A stretch of DNA of 64,000 nucleotides from JBDHWI01 sp964590135 (lineage in GTDB: Bacteria > Chloroflexota > Anaerolineae > J036 > Brachytrichaceae): the NCBI GenBank assembly GCA_964590135.1, contig CAZPVX010000014.1, positions 59,675 to 123,674 on the forward strand, written 5' to 3'. The notes under the pieces are model-generated. The model was not told the DNA's origin. It was given only the letters and a program-made list of their open reading frames with translations, and did no database searches. Made by a program: the position numbers and the translations under genes. Positions 56,804 to 64,000 of the stretch are shown one piece after another. Position 1 is the stretch's first letter, and each line of letters opens with the position of its first letter.

Positions 56804-57784
56804 GTGGCACCAAAATATGCGATTGGCATCGATCTGGGGGGGACGAAGATTCTGGCGGCGGTGGTAGATGCGCGCGGCAATGTGCTTGGCACAGCGAAGA
56901 AATCCACGCAGGCCGGGAAGGGGCCGGAGACCGTGATTGAGCGCATTGAGCGCAGCATGGAAGAGGCGGTCGAAGCGGCAAAAGTTAAAAAGGATCGCAT
57001 CGCCGGCATCGGCGTCGGCGCGCCTGGCATTGTTGACAACGCGCGCGGCATAGCTGTCTATCTCACCAACCTGCCTGGCTGGCACAACATCGAGCTGGCG
57101 AAGGCGTTGAAGAAGTGGCACAACGCGCCGGTCACACTGTCGAATGATGTGCGCGTGGCCGCGGTGGGCGAGCATCGCGTCGGCGCCGGCAAAGGCGCGC
57201 ACAGCATGATCGCGGTGTTCATCGGCACCGGCATCGGCGGCGGCATCATCTTGAATGACCAGCCCTGGGTCGGTTTCCGCAGCAGCGCCGGCGAGGTCGG
57301 CCACATGGTCACGCTGGCCGACGGGCCGTTTGCGGTGGGTGGCGGCGTGCGCGGCGGCATCGAGGCCATTGCCAGTCGCAGCGCCATCGACCGCGAGTTG
57401 CGCGCCGGCATCGCCGCCGGCCGCAAGTCGGTGTTGCCCGATCTGCTGAAGGAGAAAGGCGGTGACGCGATCACCAGCAGCGTGCTGGCAAAGGCTGTGA
57501 GCAAGAACGATCCGCTTACGCTCGATGTGTTGCGCCGCGCAGCGCACTACCTCGGTTTGCATGCCGCATCGCTCATCAATGTGCTGGATCCCGAGATGCT
57601 GGTCTATGGCGGCGGCGTGATCGAAGGGCTGGGCGAGTGGATGGTCTCGCAGATTCGCGACATCGCGAAGCAATACGCCATCAACAAGAACGGCCTCGAG
57701 CGCATCAAGATCGTTGAGGCGAAACTGGGCGAGCAGGCCGGCGCCATTGGCGCGGCCCTGATGGCGCTGGATGCGTTGAAGTAG
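56804..57784 (+). CDS. ROK-family sugar kinase lacking the zinc cysteines
   Basis: A 326-residue ROK protein: GIDLGGTKILAAVV (ATP site), GAPGIVDN, VTLSNDVRVAAVGEH (catalytic Asp), VFIGTGIGGGIIL, and GEVGHMV. The normal zinc signature CxCGxxGCxE reads as FAVGGGVRGGIE with no Cys. The His of GHM remains. The likely reaction is phosphorylation of glucose or an amino sugar by ATP. GTG start at 56804 follows GGAGGG. It leads a rightward cluster ending in leuB. Confidence 0.88.
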   Translation: MAPKYAIGIDLGGTKILAAVVDARGNVLGTAKKSTQAGKGPETVIERIERSMEEAVEAAKVKKDRIAGIGVGAPGIVDNARGIAVYLTNLPGWHNIELAKALKKWHNAPVTLSNDVRVAAVGEHRVGAGKGAHSMIAVFIGTGIGGGIILNDQPWVGFRSSAGEVGHMVTLADGPFAVGGGVRGGIEAIASRSAIDRELRAGIAAGRKSVLPDLLKEKGGDAITSSVLAKAVSKNDPLTLDVLRRAAHYLGLHAASLINVLDPEMLVYGGGVIEGLGEWMVSQIRDIAKQYAINKNGLERIKIVEAKLGEQAGAIGAALMALDALK

Positions 57785-57802
57785 GCGCAAGGCAGCATTG
57801 CG

Positions 57803-58306
57803 ATGACGATTGAGATGACAGTTGAACAGCAGCTTGAGTTGTGCGTGCGCGTGTTCATGGCCACCGTGCTGTCGGGCATCGTTGGCTTCGAACGCGAGCG
57901 CAGCGGGCATTCCGCCGGCTTGCGCACGCATATGCTGGTGGGTCTGGGATCGGCGCTGTTTACGGTGCTATCGCTCTTCGCGTTTGGGCGGGGCGACCCG
58001 GGTCGCGTGGCTGCGCAGATCGTCACCGGCATCGGATTCATCGGCGCCGGCGCCATCATTCAGCGCCAACACGCCAAGCGCATGTTGCATGGCCTGACCA
58101 CAGCGTCTGGCATCTGGGCTGTTGCGGCCATTGGCATGGCATGTGGCGCAGGGCTGTACATCGTCGGCGCGTTCAGCACGTTGTTGGTGGTGTTTTTGCT
58201 CAGCGCGCTGGCCATCGTCAGCCAGCGCCTGAATTTGAAGAAAGATCCGAGGGCCTTCCCAACCGCGCCGGCCGCGCCAAACACATCCAACGAGCAAGGC
58301 GCATGA
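57803..58306 (+). CDS. MgtC/SapB-family membrane protein
   Basis: A 167-residue membrane protein of the MgtC family: SGIVGFERERSGHSAGLRTHMLVGLGSALF, VTGIGFIGAGAIIQ, GLTTASGIWAVAAIGMACG. Five hydrophobic segments fit. MgtC-type proteins modulate F-ATPase, Mg2+ or envelope physiology in other bacteria; the role here is unknown. 18 bases after the ROK gene. Confidence 0.88.
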   Translation: MTIEMTVEQQLELCVRVFMATVLSGIVGFERERSGHSAGLRTHMLVGLGSALFTVLSLFAFGRGDPGRVAAQIVTGIGFIGAGAIIQRQHAKRMLHGLTTASGIWAVAAIGMACGAGLYIVGAFSTLLVVFLLSALAIVSQRLNLKKDPRAFPTAPAAPNTSNEQGA

Positions 58307-58423
58307 GTCCAGGGCGTGAGTGCGGCCCCGATGGCGCGTCATTCGCGCGCAAATCGCATCGCCGACAAGATGTGATAAAAACAGGCAACCGCAGGTTGAA
58401 CCTCAGCCTGTGCCGGAGAACGC

Positions 58424-59932
58424 ATGGCACGACCCACCAAACTCAAGCAGTTGTTGAAGCGGGCCGGCGGGTTGCCGCAAAGCGATGCCACCTGGGAATG
58501 CACTGTGCGCAAGGCGCCGGCATGGCATGAAACCCGCAATGGCGGCTTGATGCGCGCCATGTGCATCCTCGTCGCAGAGGAAGCCACAACGCTGATTCGT
58601 TTCACCGACATGCCCAAGGCGCAACCCAGCGCAGACAATGTGATCGCCGGCCTGTTGCAGGCGATGCTGGAGCCGGGCACTTCGGAATATCTCCCCAATG
58701 AGAGTCAGCCGCGCGCCGAGCGCCCCACACGCGTGAAGTTCGATTGGATTGCGCGGCTGGAAGCGGTGCAGGAGGCGCTGAGTGAAATCGGGGTCGCGGT
58801 TGAGCCGGCGGATGACCTGCCAGTGTGCGAAGACCTGTACCAACATCTGTTGCAGTACATGAACCCGGGCCCGCGCCCCTCTGCGATCAGTCGCATTGTG
58901 CCGAGTTCACCTGATCTCACGCGCGAGTTCTTTGACGCAGCCGATTCGTACTATCGCTCAGCGGTGTGGCAATACGTCTACAACGACGACATCGTCGAAG
59001 TGCGCTATGGCAATGAGCCAGCGCGCTATTGCGCCATCATGGGCAATGGCGGGCAGGAGTTTGGCTTTGCGCTCTACACCTCGCCGGATGATGTGGTCGA
59101 TGTGCTGACGTCGGGGCATCCGATGGATATCCGGCGCGGCATGATCTGGCTGACTGTCTCATACGACGAGGCGCCAACGATCGCCATCGAAGATGCCGAT
59201 TACATGGAGAAGCAGCGCATCGTGCCGGCAGACTTCATGGCCTTCCCGATGTTTGTGCGCGTGCGCATGCCGGTCTCATTCGATACGCCCGATGTAATCG
59301 ATCTGAAGATCGCTGCCGCGGCGCTGCGCGTGCTGCCGCAGTTCGTGGTGGCCGGCATGATGGCCGGCGAGGGTGAGCCGCAACCCGCCAGCGCAACCAT
59401 CTCGTTGCCGGCGGCGCACGACGGCGCAACCATCTCGTTGAAGTGGCCGGTGGAGGGGCTTGAGGAGCGCGTCGAGCGGCGCATGGATGCGCGTGAGGCT
59501 GCCGGCGAGGATTCACCGTCAGTGGACACAGAAGCCATGTACCACTTTTTGAGTGGGCTGGGCGGCGATGACGATGAACTTGACGAGGATGACCTCGACG
59601 AGGCCGAGCAGATCATCGCGATGGCCGAGCAGATGGAGGCCGGCGCCGGCAAGCTGATTCGGGCCATCAATTCGGTGCTGCCGGCGGTCGCGTTCAAAGC
59701 CAGCCAGGAAGTCATCGACCGGATCAAGCCGAAACCGAAGGGTATGCAGCCGGGGGTGCTCTACGAATCGTTCGCCTCGATATATGCTGATCGCCACCTC
59801 GGCATCCTGATCTGCTTCGTGTTGCCCAGAACCGACATACCCGTTGTCATCCCGCTGACGTTTCTGGATGTCGATCCTTCACATCCGCTGGCCGACGCCA
59901 TCACGCGTTACCAGCAATCACGCGGCAGGTAG
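58424..59932 (+). CDS. Large cytosolic protein of unknown function
   Basis: I do not recognise this 502-residue protein with certainty; a DUF6930/DUF7309-type relation is possible from its style. It is acidic and soluble, with an N-terminal basic MARPTKLKQLLKRAGG, a beta-rich middle part (GQEFGFALYTSPDDVVDV) and an Asp/Glu-rich stretch (GGDDDELDEDDLDEAEQ, about 380-400). The start ATG is preceded by GGAGA. It lies between MgtC-like and leuB genes. Confidence 0.7.
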   Translation: MARPTKLKQLLKRAGGLPQSDATWECTVRKAPAWHETRNGGLMRAMCILVAEEATTLIRFTDMPKAQPSADNVIAGLLQAMLEPGTSEYLPNESQPRAERPTRVKFDWIARLEAVQEALSEIGVAVEPADDLPVCEDLYQHLLQYMNPGPRPSAISRIVPSSPDLTREFFDAADSYYRSAVWQYVYNDDIVEVRYGNEPARYCAIMGNGGQEFGFALYTSPDDVVDVLTSGHPMDIRRGMIWLTVSYDEAPTIAIEDADYMEKQRIVPADFMAFPMFVRVRMPVSFDTPDVIDLKIAAAALRVLPQFVVAGMMAGEGEPQPASATISLPAAHDGATISLKWPVEGLEERVERRMDAREAAGEDSPSVDTEAMYHFLSGLGGDDDELDEDDLDEAEQIIAMAEQMEAGAGKLIRAINSVLPAVAFKASQEVIDRIKPKPKGMQPGVLYESFASIYADRHLGILICFVLPRTDIPVVIPLTFLDVDPSHPLADAITRYQQSRGR

Positions 59933-60004
59933 CGGAGGGCGCTGGCGCCACCTGTCAGACAGCCGGCGATTCCGTTCGGCGCTTCGTGGTTGAATGGGCA
60001 AACC

Positions 60005-61081
60005 ATGAAATTGCGAATCGCTGTGCTTCCCGGCGATGGCATCGGCCCCGAAGTGTGCGCCGAAGCCATCAACGTCCTCAAGGCGCTCAAGCTTGATCTG
60101 GAACTCGATCATGCGCTGGTGGGCGGCTGCGCCATTGACGAAACGGGCAAGGCGCTGCCGGCGGAAACCCTGAAGAAGGGCAAAGCTGCCGATGCGGTGC
60201 TGTTCGGCGCGGTCGGCGGCCTCAAGTGGAGCGACCCCACCGCCAGGGTGCGCCCCGAGCAGGGCATCCTCGGCCTGCGCAAAGGGTTGCAACTCTTTGC
60301 CAACCTGCGCCCGGTCAAGGTGTTTGACGCGCTGATCGACGCATCGACGCTCAAACCTGACGTGGTGCGCGGTGTCGACATGATGATCCTGCGCGAGTTG
60401 ACCGGTGGCTGCTACTTCGGCAAGCCGCAGGGCAACTTTGGGCGCAAACCAAATCGCACTGCTGTCGATACCACGGCCTACAGCGAAGAGGAAGTGCGCC
60501 GGCTGATGCGCATGGCATTCGAGTTGGCGCGCAACCGCCGCAACAAGGTGTCGCAAGCCGACAAAGCCAACGTGATGGCGACGGGCCGGCTGTGGCGCAC
60601 GGTGGCGCACGAGGTGCGCGCCGAGTATCCCGATGTGCAATATGAAGACGTGCTGGCGGACGCCTGCTCGATGTTCCTCATCCGCAACCCGCGCAACTAC
60701 GACGTGATCGCGACCGAAAATCTTTTTGGCGATGTGTTGAGTGATGAGGCGTCGATGCTGACTGGCTCGATGGGCATGCTGCCGAGCGCGTCACTGGGGG
60801 ACAAGCTGAATGCGCATGGTTTCCGGCGCGGGCTGTATGAGCCGATTCATGGCACCGCGCCCGATATCGCCGGCAAGGGCATCGCCAACCCGCTCGCCAT
60901 GATCCTGAGCGCGGCGATGATGCTGCGCTGGTCGTTTGGCCTGAACGATGCAGCCGCGCGCGTGGAGCGGGCGGTGGAGCAGGCGCTGAACGATGGTCTG
61001 CGCTGCAAGGACATCGCCTCTGCCGGCACGAAGGTGCTGACGACGAAGCAGATGGGCAAAGCCGTTATCGCGCGGTTATAG
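60005..61081 (+). CDS. leuB: 3-isopropylmalate dehydrogenase
   Basis: A 358-residue LeuB: RIAVLPGDGIGPEVC, AVGGLKWSDPTARVRPEQG, LRELTGGCYFGKPQG, DVLADACSMFLIRNP, GDVLSDEASMLTGSMGMLPSASLG, and YEPIHGTAPDIAGKG. It oxidises and decarboxylates 3-isopropylmalate in leucine synthesis. Other leu genes are not beside it. The start ATG at 60005 gives the family N-terminus. The integron begins 47 bases after its stop. Confidence 0.95.
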   Translation: MKLRIAVLPGDGIGPEVCAEAINVLKALKLDLELDHALVGGCAIDETGKALPAETLKKGKAADAVLFGAVGGLKWSDPTARVRPEQGILGLRKGLQLFANLRPVKVFDALIDASTLKPDVVRGVDMMILRELTGGCYFGKPQGNFGRKPNRTAVDTTAYSEEEVRRLMRMAFELARNRRNKVSQADKANVMATGRLWRTVAHEVRAEYPDVQYEDVLADACSMFLIRNPRNYDVIATENLFGDVLSDEASMLTGSMGMLPSASLGDKLNAHGFRRGLYEPIHGTAPDIAGKGIANPLAMILSAAMMLRWSFGLNDAAARVERAVEQALNDGLRCKDIASAGTKVLTTKQMGKAVIARL

Positions 61082-61128
61082 CGAATCCCTGCTCGCCGCC
61101 GCGCAGGCTGATGAAGTCTGTAGACAAC

Positions 61129-61573
61129 TCACGCGTCCAGCGGGCTGCGGACTGCCTTGGGGCCTTTGTTCAGCACGTGGGTGTAGATCATGGTCGTGCT
61201 CACGTCGGCATGACCGAGCAACTCCTGCACCGTGCGGATGTCGTAGCCCGCCTCCAGCAGATGCGTGGCAAAGACGATACAAAAACGAGAGTGCTCACAG
61301 CGCGCTGTTTTTCTTCGATGCAGACACGCGGCGATCCGTATTGAGGCAGAGTAGCTACGCGCGGATGTCTTCGCTGCCGAGTTGAGCAGGGTGAACGTAA
61401 ATGTCACCGTTGCGCTGCTTGCACTCGTAGACGTAGTCGACGATGTGATGAAGGCATGTCCGCTCGGCGCTGAGACTATATCGCTTGAGTCGAATTTGGT
61501 AGTGGGCAATTTGCAGCAATGGCAAAGTCGCAAGTGCGCGCTGAATGTTATTCTCAGTCAACTTTTCCATCAC
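61129..61573 (-). pseudogene. intI: Integron integrase (IntI-type tyrosine recombinase), decayed
   Basis: The two ends of an integron integrase survive. N-terminal part (61355-61573): core-binding domain with RLKRYSLSAERTCLHHIVDY and YVHPAQLGSEDIRA, ending in a stop. C-terminal part (61129 to about 61285): FATHLLEAGYDIRTVQELLG, HADVSTTMIYTHVLNKG and VRSPLDA, which are integron-integrase hallmarks with the catalytic Tyr. The middle, about half of a normal 320-residue enzyme, is missing, and the box-II His-x-x-Arg before FATHLL has become HSRFCIV. It cannot be active. It points away from the cassette array, as functional intI genes do. Confidence 0.82.
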
Positions 61574-61658
61574 ACATGCTCAATTTGACAAAGATGATGT
61601 GTGCAATATAGTGTTGGAATTCGAGGACTTAAGCTGCGAATAGCAGTTTAATAATTGA

Positions 61659-61665
61659 GTTAGCC
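61659..61665 (+). other. Putative attI recombination point
   Basis: GTTAGCC lies 86 bases in front of the integrase start and 22 bases before the first cassette gene. It matches the GTTRRRY core where cassettes insert (between G and TT). Cassette 1 would begin at T61660. The 94 bases on its left, up to intI, would be the attI region; I see no strong secondary structure in it. Confidence 0.6.
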
Positions 61666-61687
61666 AGACAACCACACAGACAACCAA

Positions 61688-62595
61688 ATGCCCGTCCCGA
61701 CCTACGACCGCTTCATCGAGCCAATCCTGCGCTACCTCGCCGCTCATCCCGATGGAGTGCCTGCCCGCGACGCCCACGATGCAGCGGCAGCTGCACTGGG
61801 GTTGAGTGAATCGGATCGGGCGGAGTTGCTGCCGAGCGGCACCCCCAGGCCGTATACAAGAACAGAGCCGGCTGGGCTCACGACCGCCTGAAGCGCTCAG
61901 GATTGTCGACGAGTTTGAGGCGAGGCTTCTGGAAACTCACCGATACAGGCCACACATTCGCAGCGGCACATCCAGGCGCGCTCCCGGAAGACGTAGTTGA
62001 GCGACTTGCGACCGAGAATCATGACGTAAGGCTGAGGCCGCTTGATGCCCCACCTCCGCTCGTGCCGCTCCCGCCACCCCAGGCAACGGCTACTCCTGAT
62101 GACCGCCTGGAAGCGGCGTTATCGGAATTGAAGCAAACGGTTGCGGCGGAACTCCTTGAGATGCTGGCGCAAGTGTCTCCACAGCACTTCGAGACGATCG
62201 TCCTTGATGTCCTTCATCGCATGGGCTACGGCGCCAGCCGCGAAGACCTGCAACGCGTGGGCGGTGTCGGTGACGCCGGTATCGACGGGGTCATCTCACT
62301 TGACAAGCTCGGACTCGAAAAGGTCTACGTTCAGGCAAAACGGTGGCAGGGCTCAGTGGGACGCCCTGAAGTCCAAACGTTCTATGGCGCTCTTGCCGGC
62401 CAGCGCGCGAACAAGGGCGTGTTCATCACGACATCGATATTCAGCCAGCAGGCGGTTGAGTTTGCGCGGTCCGTGGAACGCGTGGTGTTGGTCGACGGCG
62501 AGCGACTAGCCGGCCTGATGATGGAGCACGAAGTCGGCGTCACCCTCCGCCCCATCAAAGTGCCAAAACTGGACTCGGACTATTTCGAAGAATAG
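61688..62595 (+). pseudogene. mrr: Mrr-like restriction endonuclease, frameshifted (cassette 1)
   Basis: Residues from 61688 give the Mrr N-terminal winged-helix (PVPTYDRFIEPILRYLAAHP). The frame then breaks at the C5 run 61842-61846; adding one C would restore AVYKNRAGWAHDRLKRSGLS and join the second frame (from 61903). The C-terminal Mrr nuclease domain is intact: FETIVLDVLHRMGYG, GDAGIDGVI, and VYVQAKRW (the catalytic D..QAK pattern). Mrr cleaves methylated DNA. The gene is the first in the cassette array, its stop four bases before an attC. The frameshift may be genuine or a homopolymer sequencing error. Confidence 0.85.
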
Positions 62596-62599
62596 GGCT

Positions 62600-62684
62600 G
62601 GCTAATACGGCGTTGCAGTCGACGGGTTCCCGCGCTCGGTGGTATTCTGCGCGAGCGCGGTGCGGCTTAATTCAGGCGTTAGCC
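62600..62684 (+). repeat. attC site of cassette 1
   Basis: An 85-base attC: R'' GGCTAAT (62600-62606), L'' ACGGCGTTGCAGTCGACG, a 9-bp inner stem CCGCGCTCG (62630-62638) / CGAGCGCGG (62652-62660), L' GCGGCTTAATTCAGGC, and R' GTTAGCC (62678-62684). The layout matches well-known aadA-type attC sites. Confidence 0.88.
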
Positions 62685-62723
62685 TCCCGACCACTGCATG
62701 ACGAAACCGACTGGTAGGACTCG

Positions 62724-63035
62724 ATGGCACGAAAGAAGACAACCATGACCCAACGACCGATCGAGTCCTACGAGCACAAGGACAAGCAGCGCGTCAACAA
62801 CCCGCCGGTGGGGCTGGTGACGCCGGAGACTGACCTGGACGCGGGGGCAAAGAAGGCCTACACCTACGACCCGCACCTCGACCCGCAACTGCAGTGGGCA
62901 GGCAAGGCGGAGCACACCTCCTTCGAGGTGCCGGCGGTGTCGCTGCACGTGCACGAGCGCATCGACCCGCGCACCATCATCGAGGCGGTGAAACGCCGCA
63001 CCTCGTTCGGGAACGGGCTGTCTCTGGGCGCGTAG
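62724..63035 (+). pseudogene. Truncated type III-like DNA methyltransferase N-terminus (cassette 2)
   Basis: The 103-residue ORF (ARKKTTMTQRPIESYEHKDK, VNNPPVGLVTPETDLDAG, YDPHLDPQLQWAGKAEHT, SLHVHERIDPRTIIEAVK) resembles the extreme N-terminus of adenine-specific methyltransferases of type III systems. It stops after about 100 residues; the SAM and catalytic domains are absent from the window. It is therefore a fragment. Downstream (63036-63198) is an A/T-richer stretch without a recognisable attC. Confidence 0.6.
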
Positions 63036-63198
63036 ACGATTGGGGTTGCCGGTGCGGGCACAGGTATTGGTGTGTCAGGCACATTCGAATTATACCGATA
63101 TTGGCCATGAAATGGGTCTGCATACAATCCATTTTTCGGCGCAAATACTGAATTCTCAAGGTATACTCTGGGCCGTTGTTCGTTCTGTATACTAATTA

Positions 63199-63205
63199 GT
63201 TAGAC
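63199..63205 (+). other. Cassette 2/3 junction, GTTAGAC core
   Basis: GTTAGAC matches the GTTRRRY recombination core and is exactly complementary to the R'' box GTCTAAC of the attC at 63732, as expected if the next cassette began at T63200. The left half of an attC before this point is not evident. Confidence 0.6.
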
Positions 63206-63224
63206 GTCAAAGAGAGAATCATCC

Positions 63225-63737
63225 ATGAACCAATCCGAAGACTGGCTAATGCGAGAGGATACGGTTTGCTTCGCGGACCGTGCAGCGCGCCTGGATTGGA
63301 TTGCCGAAATCATGCCCACAGCAGAACACCTCACATTTCCTAGCGGCTCCATGGCCAAATATCTCTTTGAAGAAGCCAGATATTGCTTTGTCTACGGTCA
63401 GTTTCTCGCAGTGATCGTTCTCGGGCTAGCGTTTCTCGAAAAGACACTTGCCGCATGGTTTTTCATATCAGGCCGAAATGACCTGGAGCGAGCAAATATT
63501 TCGCGGCTGCTACGTGAAGCAAGAAATGAGGGTTGGCTTACGAACGATGAGTATGGGAAGCTAGAGCGAATCCGACTCGTGCGCAATCCTGTCACTCACT
63601 TCCGAGCCCCTTTATCTGAGGATTCAATCGAGTTTCGGGCATTGGGCAAAGCTGATCACCCCTACTCTGTAATCGAGCAAGATGCTCGCGATGTCATCGA
63701 GGCTGTGATGCACATGCTGGGCAGAAGTGCCGTCTAA
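63225..63737 (+). CDS. HEPN-like hypothetical protein (cassette 3)
   Basis: A 170-residue helical protein. The segment RLVRNPVTHFR contains an R-x4-H motif typical of HEPN domains, and the preceding FVYGQFLAVIVLGLAFLEKT helix fits an antitoxin-or-nuclease-type HEPN fold. HEPN proteins are often RNases in defence or toxin systems. It starts at ATG 63225, 20 bases after the junction, with AGAGAG upstream. Its stop TAA is inside the attC R'' box, a common cassette feature. Base composition is lower in GC than the core genes. Confidence 0.6.
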   Translation: MNQSEDWLMREDTVCFADRAARLDWIAEIMPTAEHLTFPSGSMAKYLFEEARYCFVYGQFLAVIVLGLAFLEKTLAAWFFISGRNDLERANISRLLREARNEGWLTNDEYGKLERIRLVRNPVTHFRAPLSEDSIEFRALGKADHPYSVIEQDARDVIEAVMHMLGRSAV

Positions 63738-63804
63738 CCAGGCACTGGAGCTGACTGGGAAAAAGCGCTAGCTTTTTCCCAGCAGCTCACTGCCAGCGTT
63801 CGGC
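63732..63804 (+). repeat. attC site of cassette 3
   Basis: R'' GTCTAAC (63732-63738), L'' region GGCACTGGAGCTG, a perfect 12-bp inner stem CTGGGAAAAAGC / GCTTTTTCCCAG with a GCTA loop, L' CAGCTCACTGCC, and R' GTTCGGC (63798-63804). The extra bases on one arm are as in active attC sites. R'' complements the start of its own cassette (63199-63205), not its R'. Confidence 0.88.
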
Positions 63805-63818
63805 GGCGAAGAGGCAAG

Positions 63819-64000
63819 ATGATGACCTTTCCTACGGCGAATGAGTTTCAGGCAGCGCGACGTCCGCTTGCTTCGCTCCTCAGTAAGTCGGAGAAGGCGC
63901 AACAGAAGCTGGCTCCCGGAACGTGGCAGCATACGATGCTGCGTGGCAAGTGTCAAGGCCGGCGAGAAAAGTCCACAACGGGCCGGAATAAAAAGTCCAT
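63819..64000 (+). CDS. Partial cassette 4 ORF, cut by window end (possibly by an IS)
   Basis: An ATG 14 bases after the attC opens a frame (MMTFPTANEFQAARRPLASL, then LSKSEKAQQKLAPGTWQHTM) that reaches the end of the window. From about 63951 the sequence becomes that of the candidate IS end described separately, so the native frame may stop there. Not recognised. Confidence 0.5.
   Translation, partial: MMTFPTANEFQAARRPLASLLSKSEKAQQKLAPGTWQHTMLRGKCQGRREKSTTGRNKKS
63951..64000. mobile_element. Candidate IS21-family terminal region (partial)
   Basis: The sequence starts TGTCAAGG and contains two direct repeats, GGCCGGCGAGAAAAGTCCA (from 63957) and GGCCGGAATAAAAAGTCCA (from 63981). IS21-family ends begin with TG and carry repeated 20-base transposase sites. 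No transposase is visible within the window. Confidence 0.4.

Noticed and set aside
61382..61588. Small + strand ORF opposite the integrase remnant
   Set aside because: The - strand matches an integrase core-binding domain; no support for the opposite frame.
63036..63198. Possible attC for cassette 2
   Set aside because: Only the right core GTTAGAC and a partial GCATACA/TGTATAC pairing are seen; there is no R'' box or L boxes.

Overview
The window is 64 kb of GC-rich bacterial chromosome, densely packed with genes on both strands. It is saturated with the palindrome GCCGGC. Lipoproteins with Thr-Pro/Ala-Pro linkers, FHA-, PPC- and FecR-like surface proteins, an NgcEFG-type sugar importer next to a DUF5107 protein, a CrtI-type desaturase, and a SelA-like/amidohydrolase pair together suggest a member of the Chloroflexota, probably Anaerolineae-like. 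This placement is inferred from gene content and style; no rRNA gene is present to confirm it.

Layout. 1-13 kb: end of a VanW-like protein, a catalytically dead-looking S41/PDZ lipoprotein, glgC with methylmalonyl-CoA epimerase, two large surface proteins (FHA and PPC/SdrD-B type), pheS, an alkyltransferase-like protein, a serA-crtI pair and recO. 13.27-13.54 kb: a tRNA-Arg(CCU) gene interrupted by a 195-nt group I intron, closed by a strong terminator. 14-21 kb: a DeoR-type regulator divergent from a GlcNAc/diacetylchitobiose-type ABC importer (ngcEFG-like, without its ATPase) and a DUF5107/TPR protein. 21-26 kb: GNAT acetyltransferase and a membrane channel-like protein/histidine kinase/response regulator operon. 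26-30 kb: a SelA-like PLP enzyme and two divergent paralogous amidohydrolases. 30-35 kb: a tight five-gene leftward operon (NAD-dependent epimerase, AlkZ-like HTH_42 protein, PHP hydrolase, MOSC protein, aminoglycoside-phosphotransferase-like kinase). 35-36.5 kb: a protein fusing a protoglobin to two Rieske domains. 36.5-54 kb: PreP-like M16C protease, XRE/NB-ARC/TPR regulator, tRNA-Lys, Trm112-like protein, OB-fold and FecR-like proteins, biotin carboxylase, amidase, SDR, DoeB-like deacylase, membrane protein, hydrolase, WD40 lipoprotein and methyltransferase. 54-61 kb: pheT (46 kb from pheS), a ROK kinase lacking the family zinc cysteines, an MgtC-like protein, a large acidic hypothetical and leuB.

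61.1-64 kb: the base composition and gene style change. A decayed integron integrase (both ends present, middle and catalytic box lost) faces away from a putative attI point followed by a cassette array. Cassette 1 is a frameshifted mrr with a textbook attC. Cassette 2 carries a truncated type III methyltransferase N-terminus. Cassette 3 is a HEPN-like ORF with a second textbook attC. Cassette 4 appears cut at the window edge by what looks like an IS21-family end. This fossil integron, the tRNA intron and the globin-diRieske fusion are the items most worth following up.
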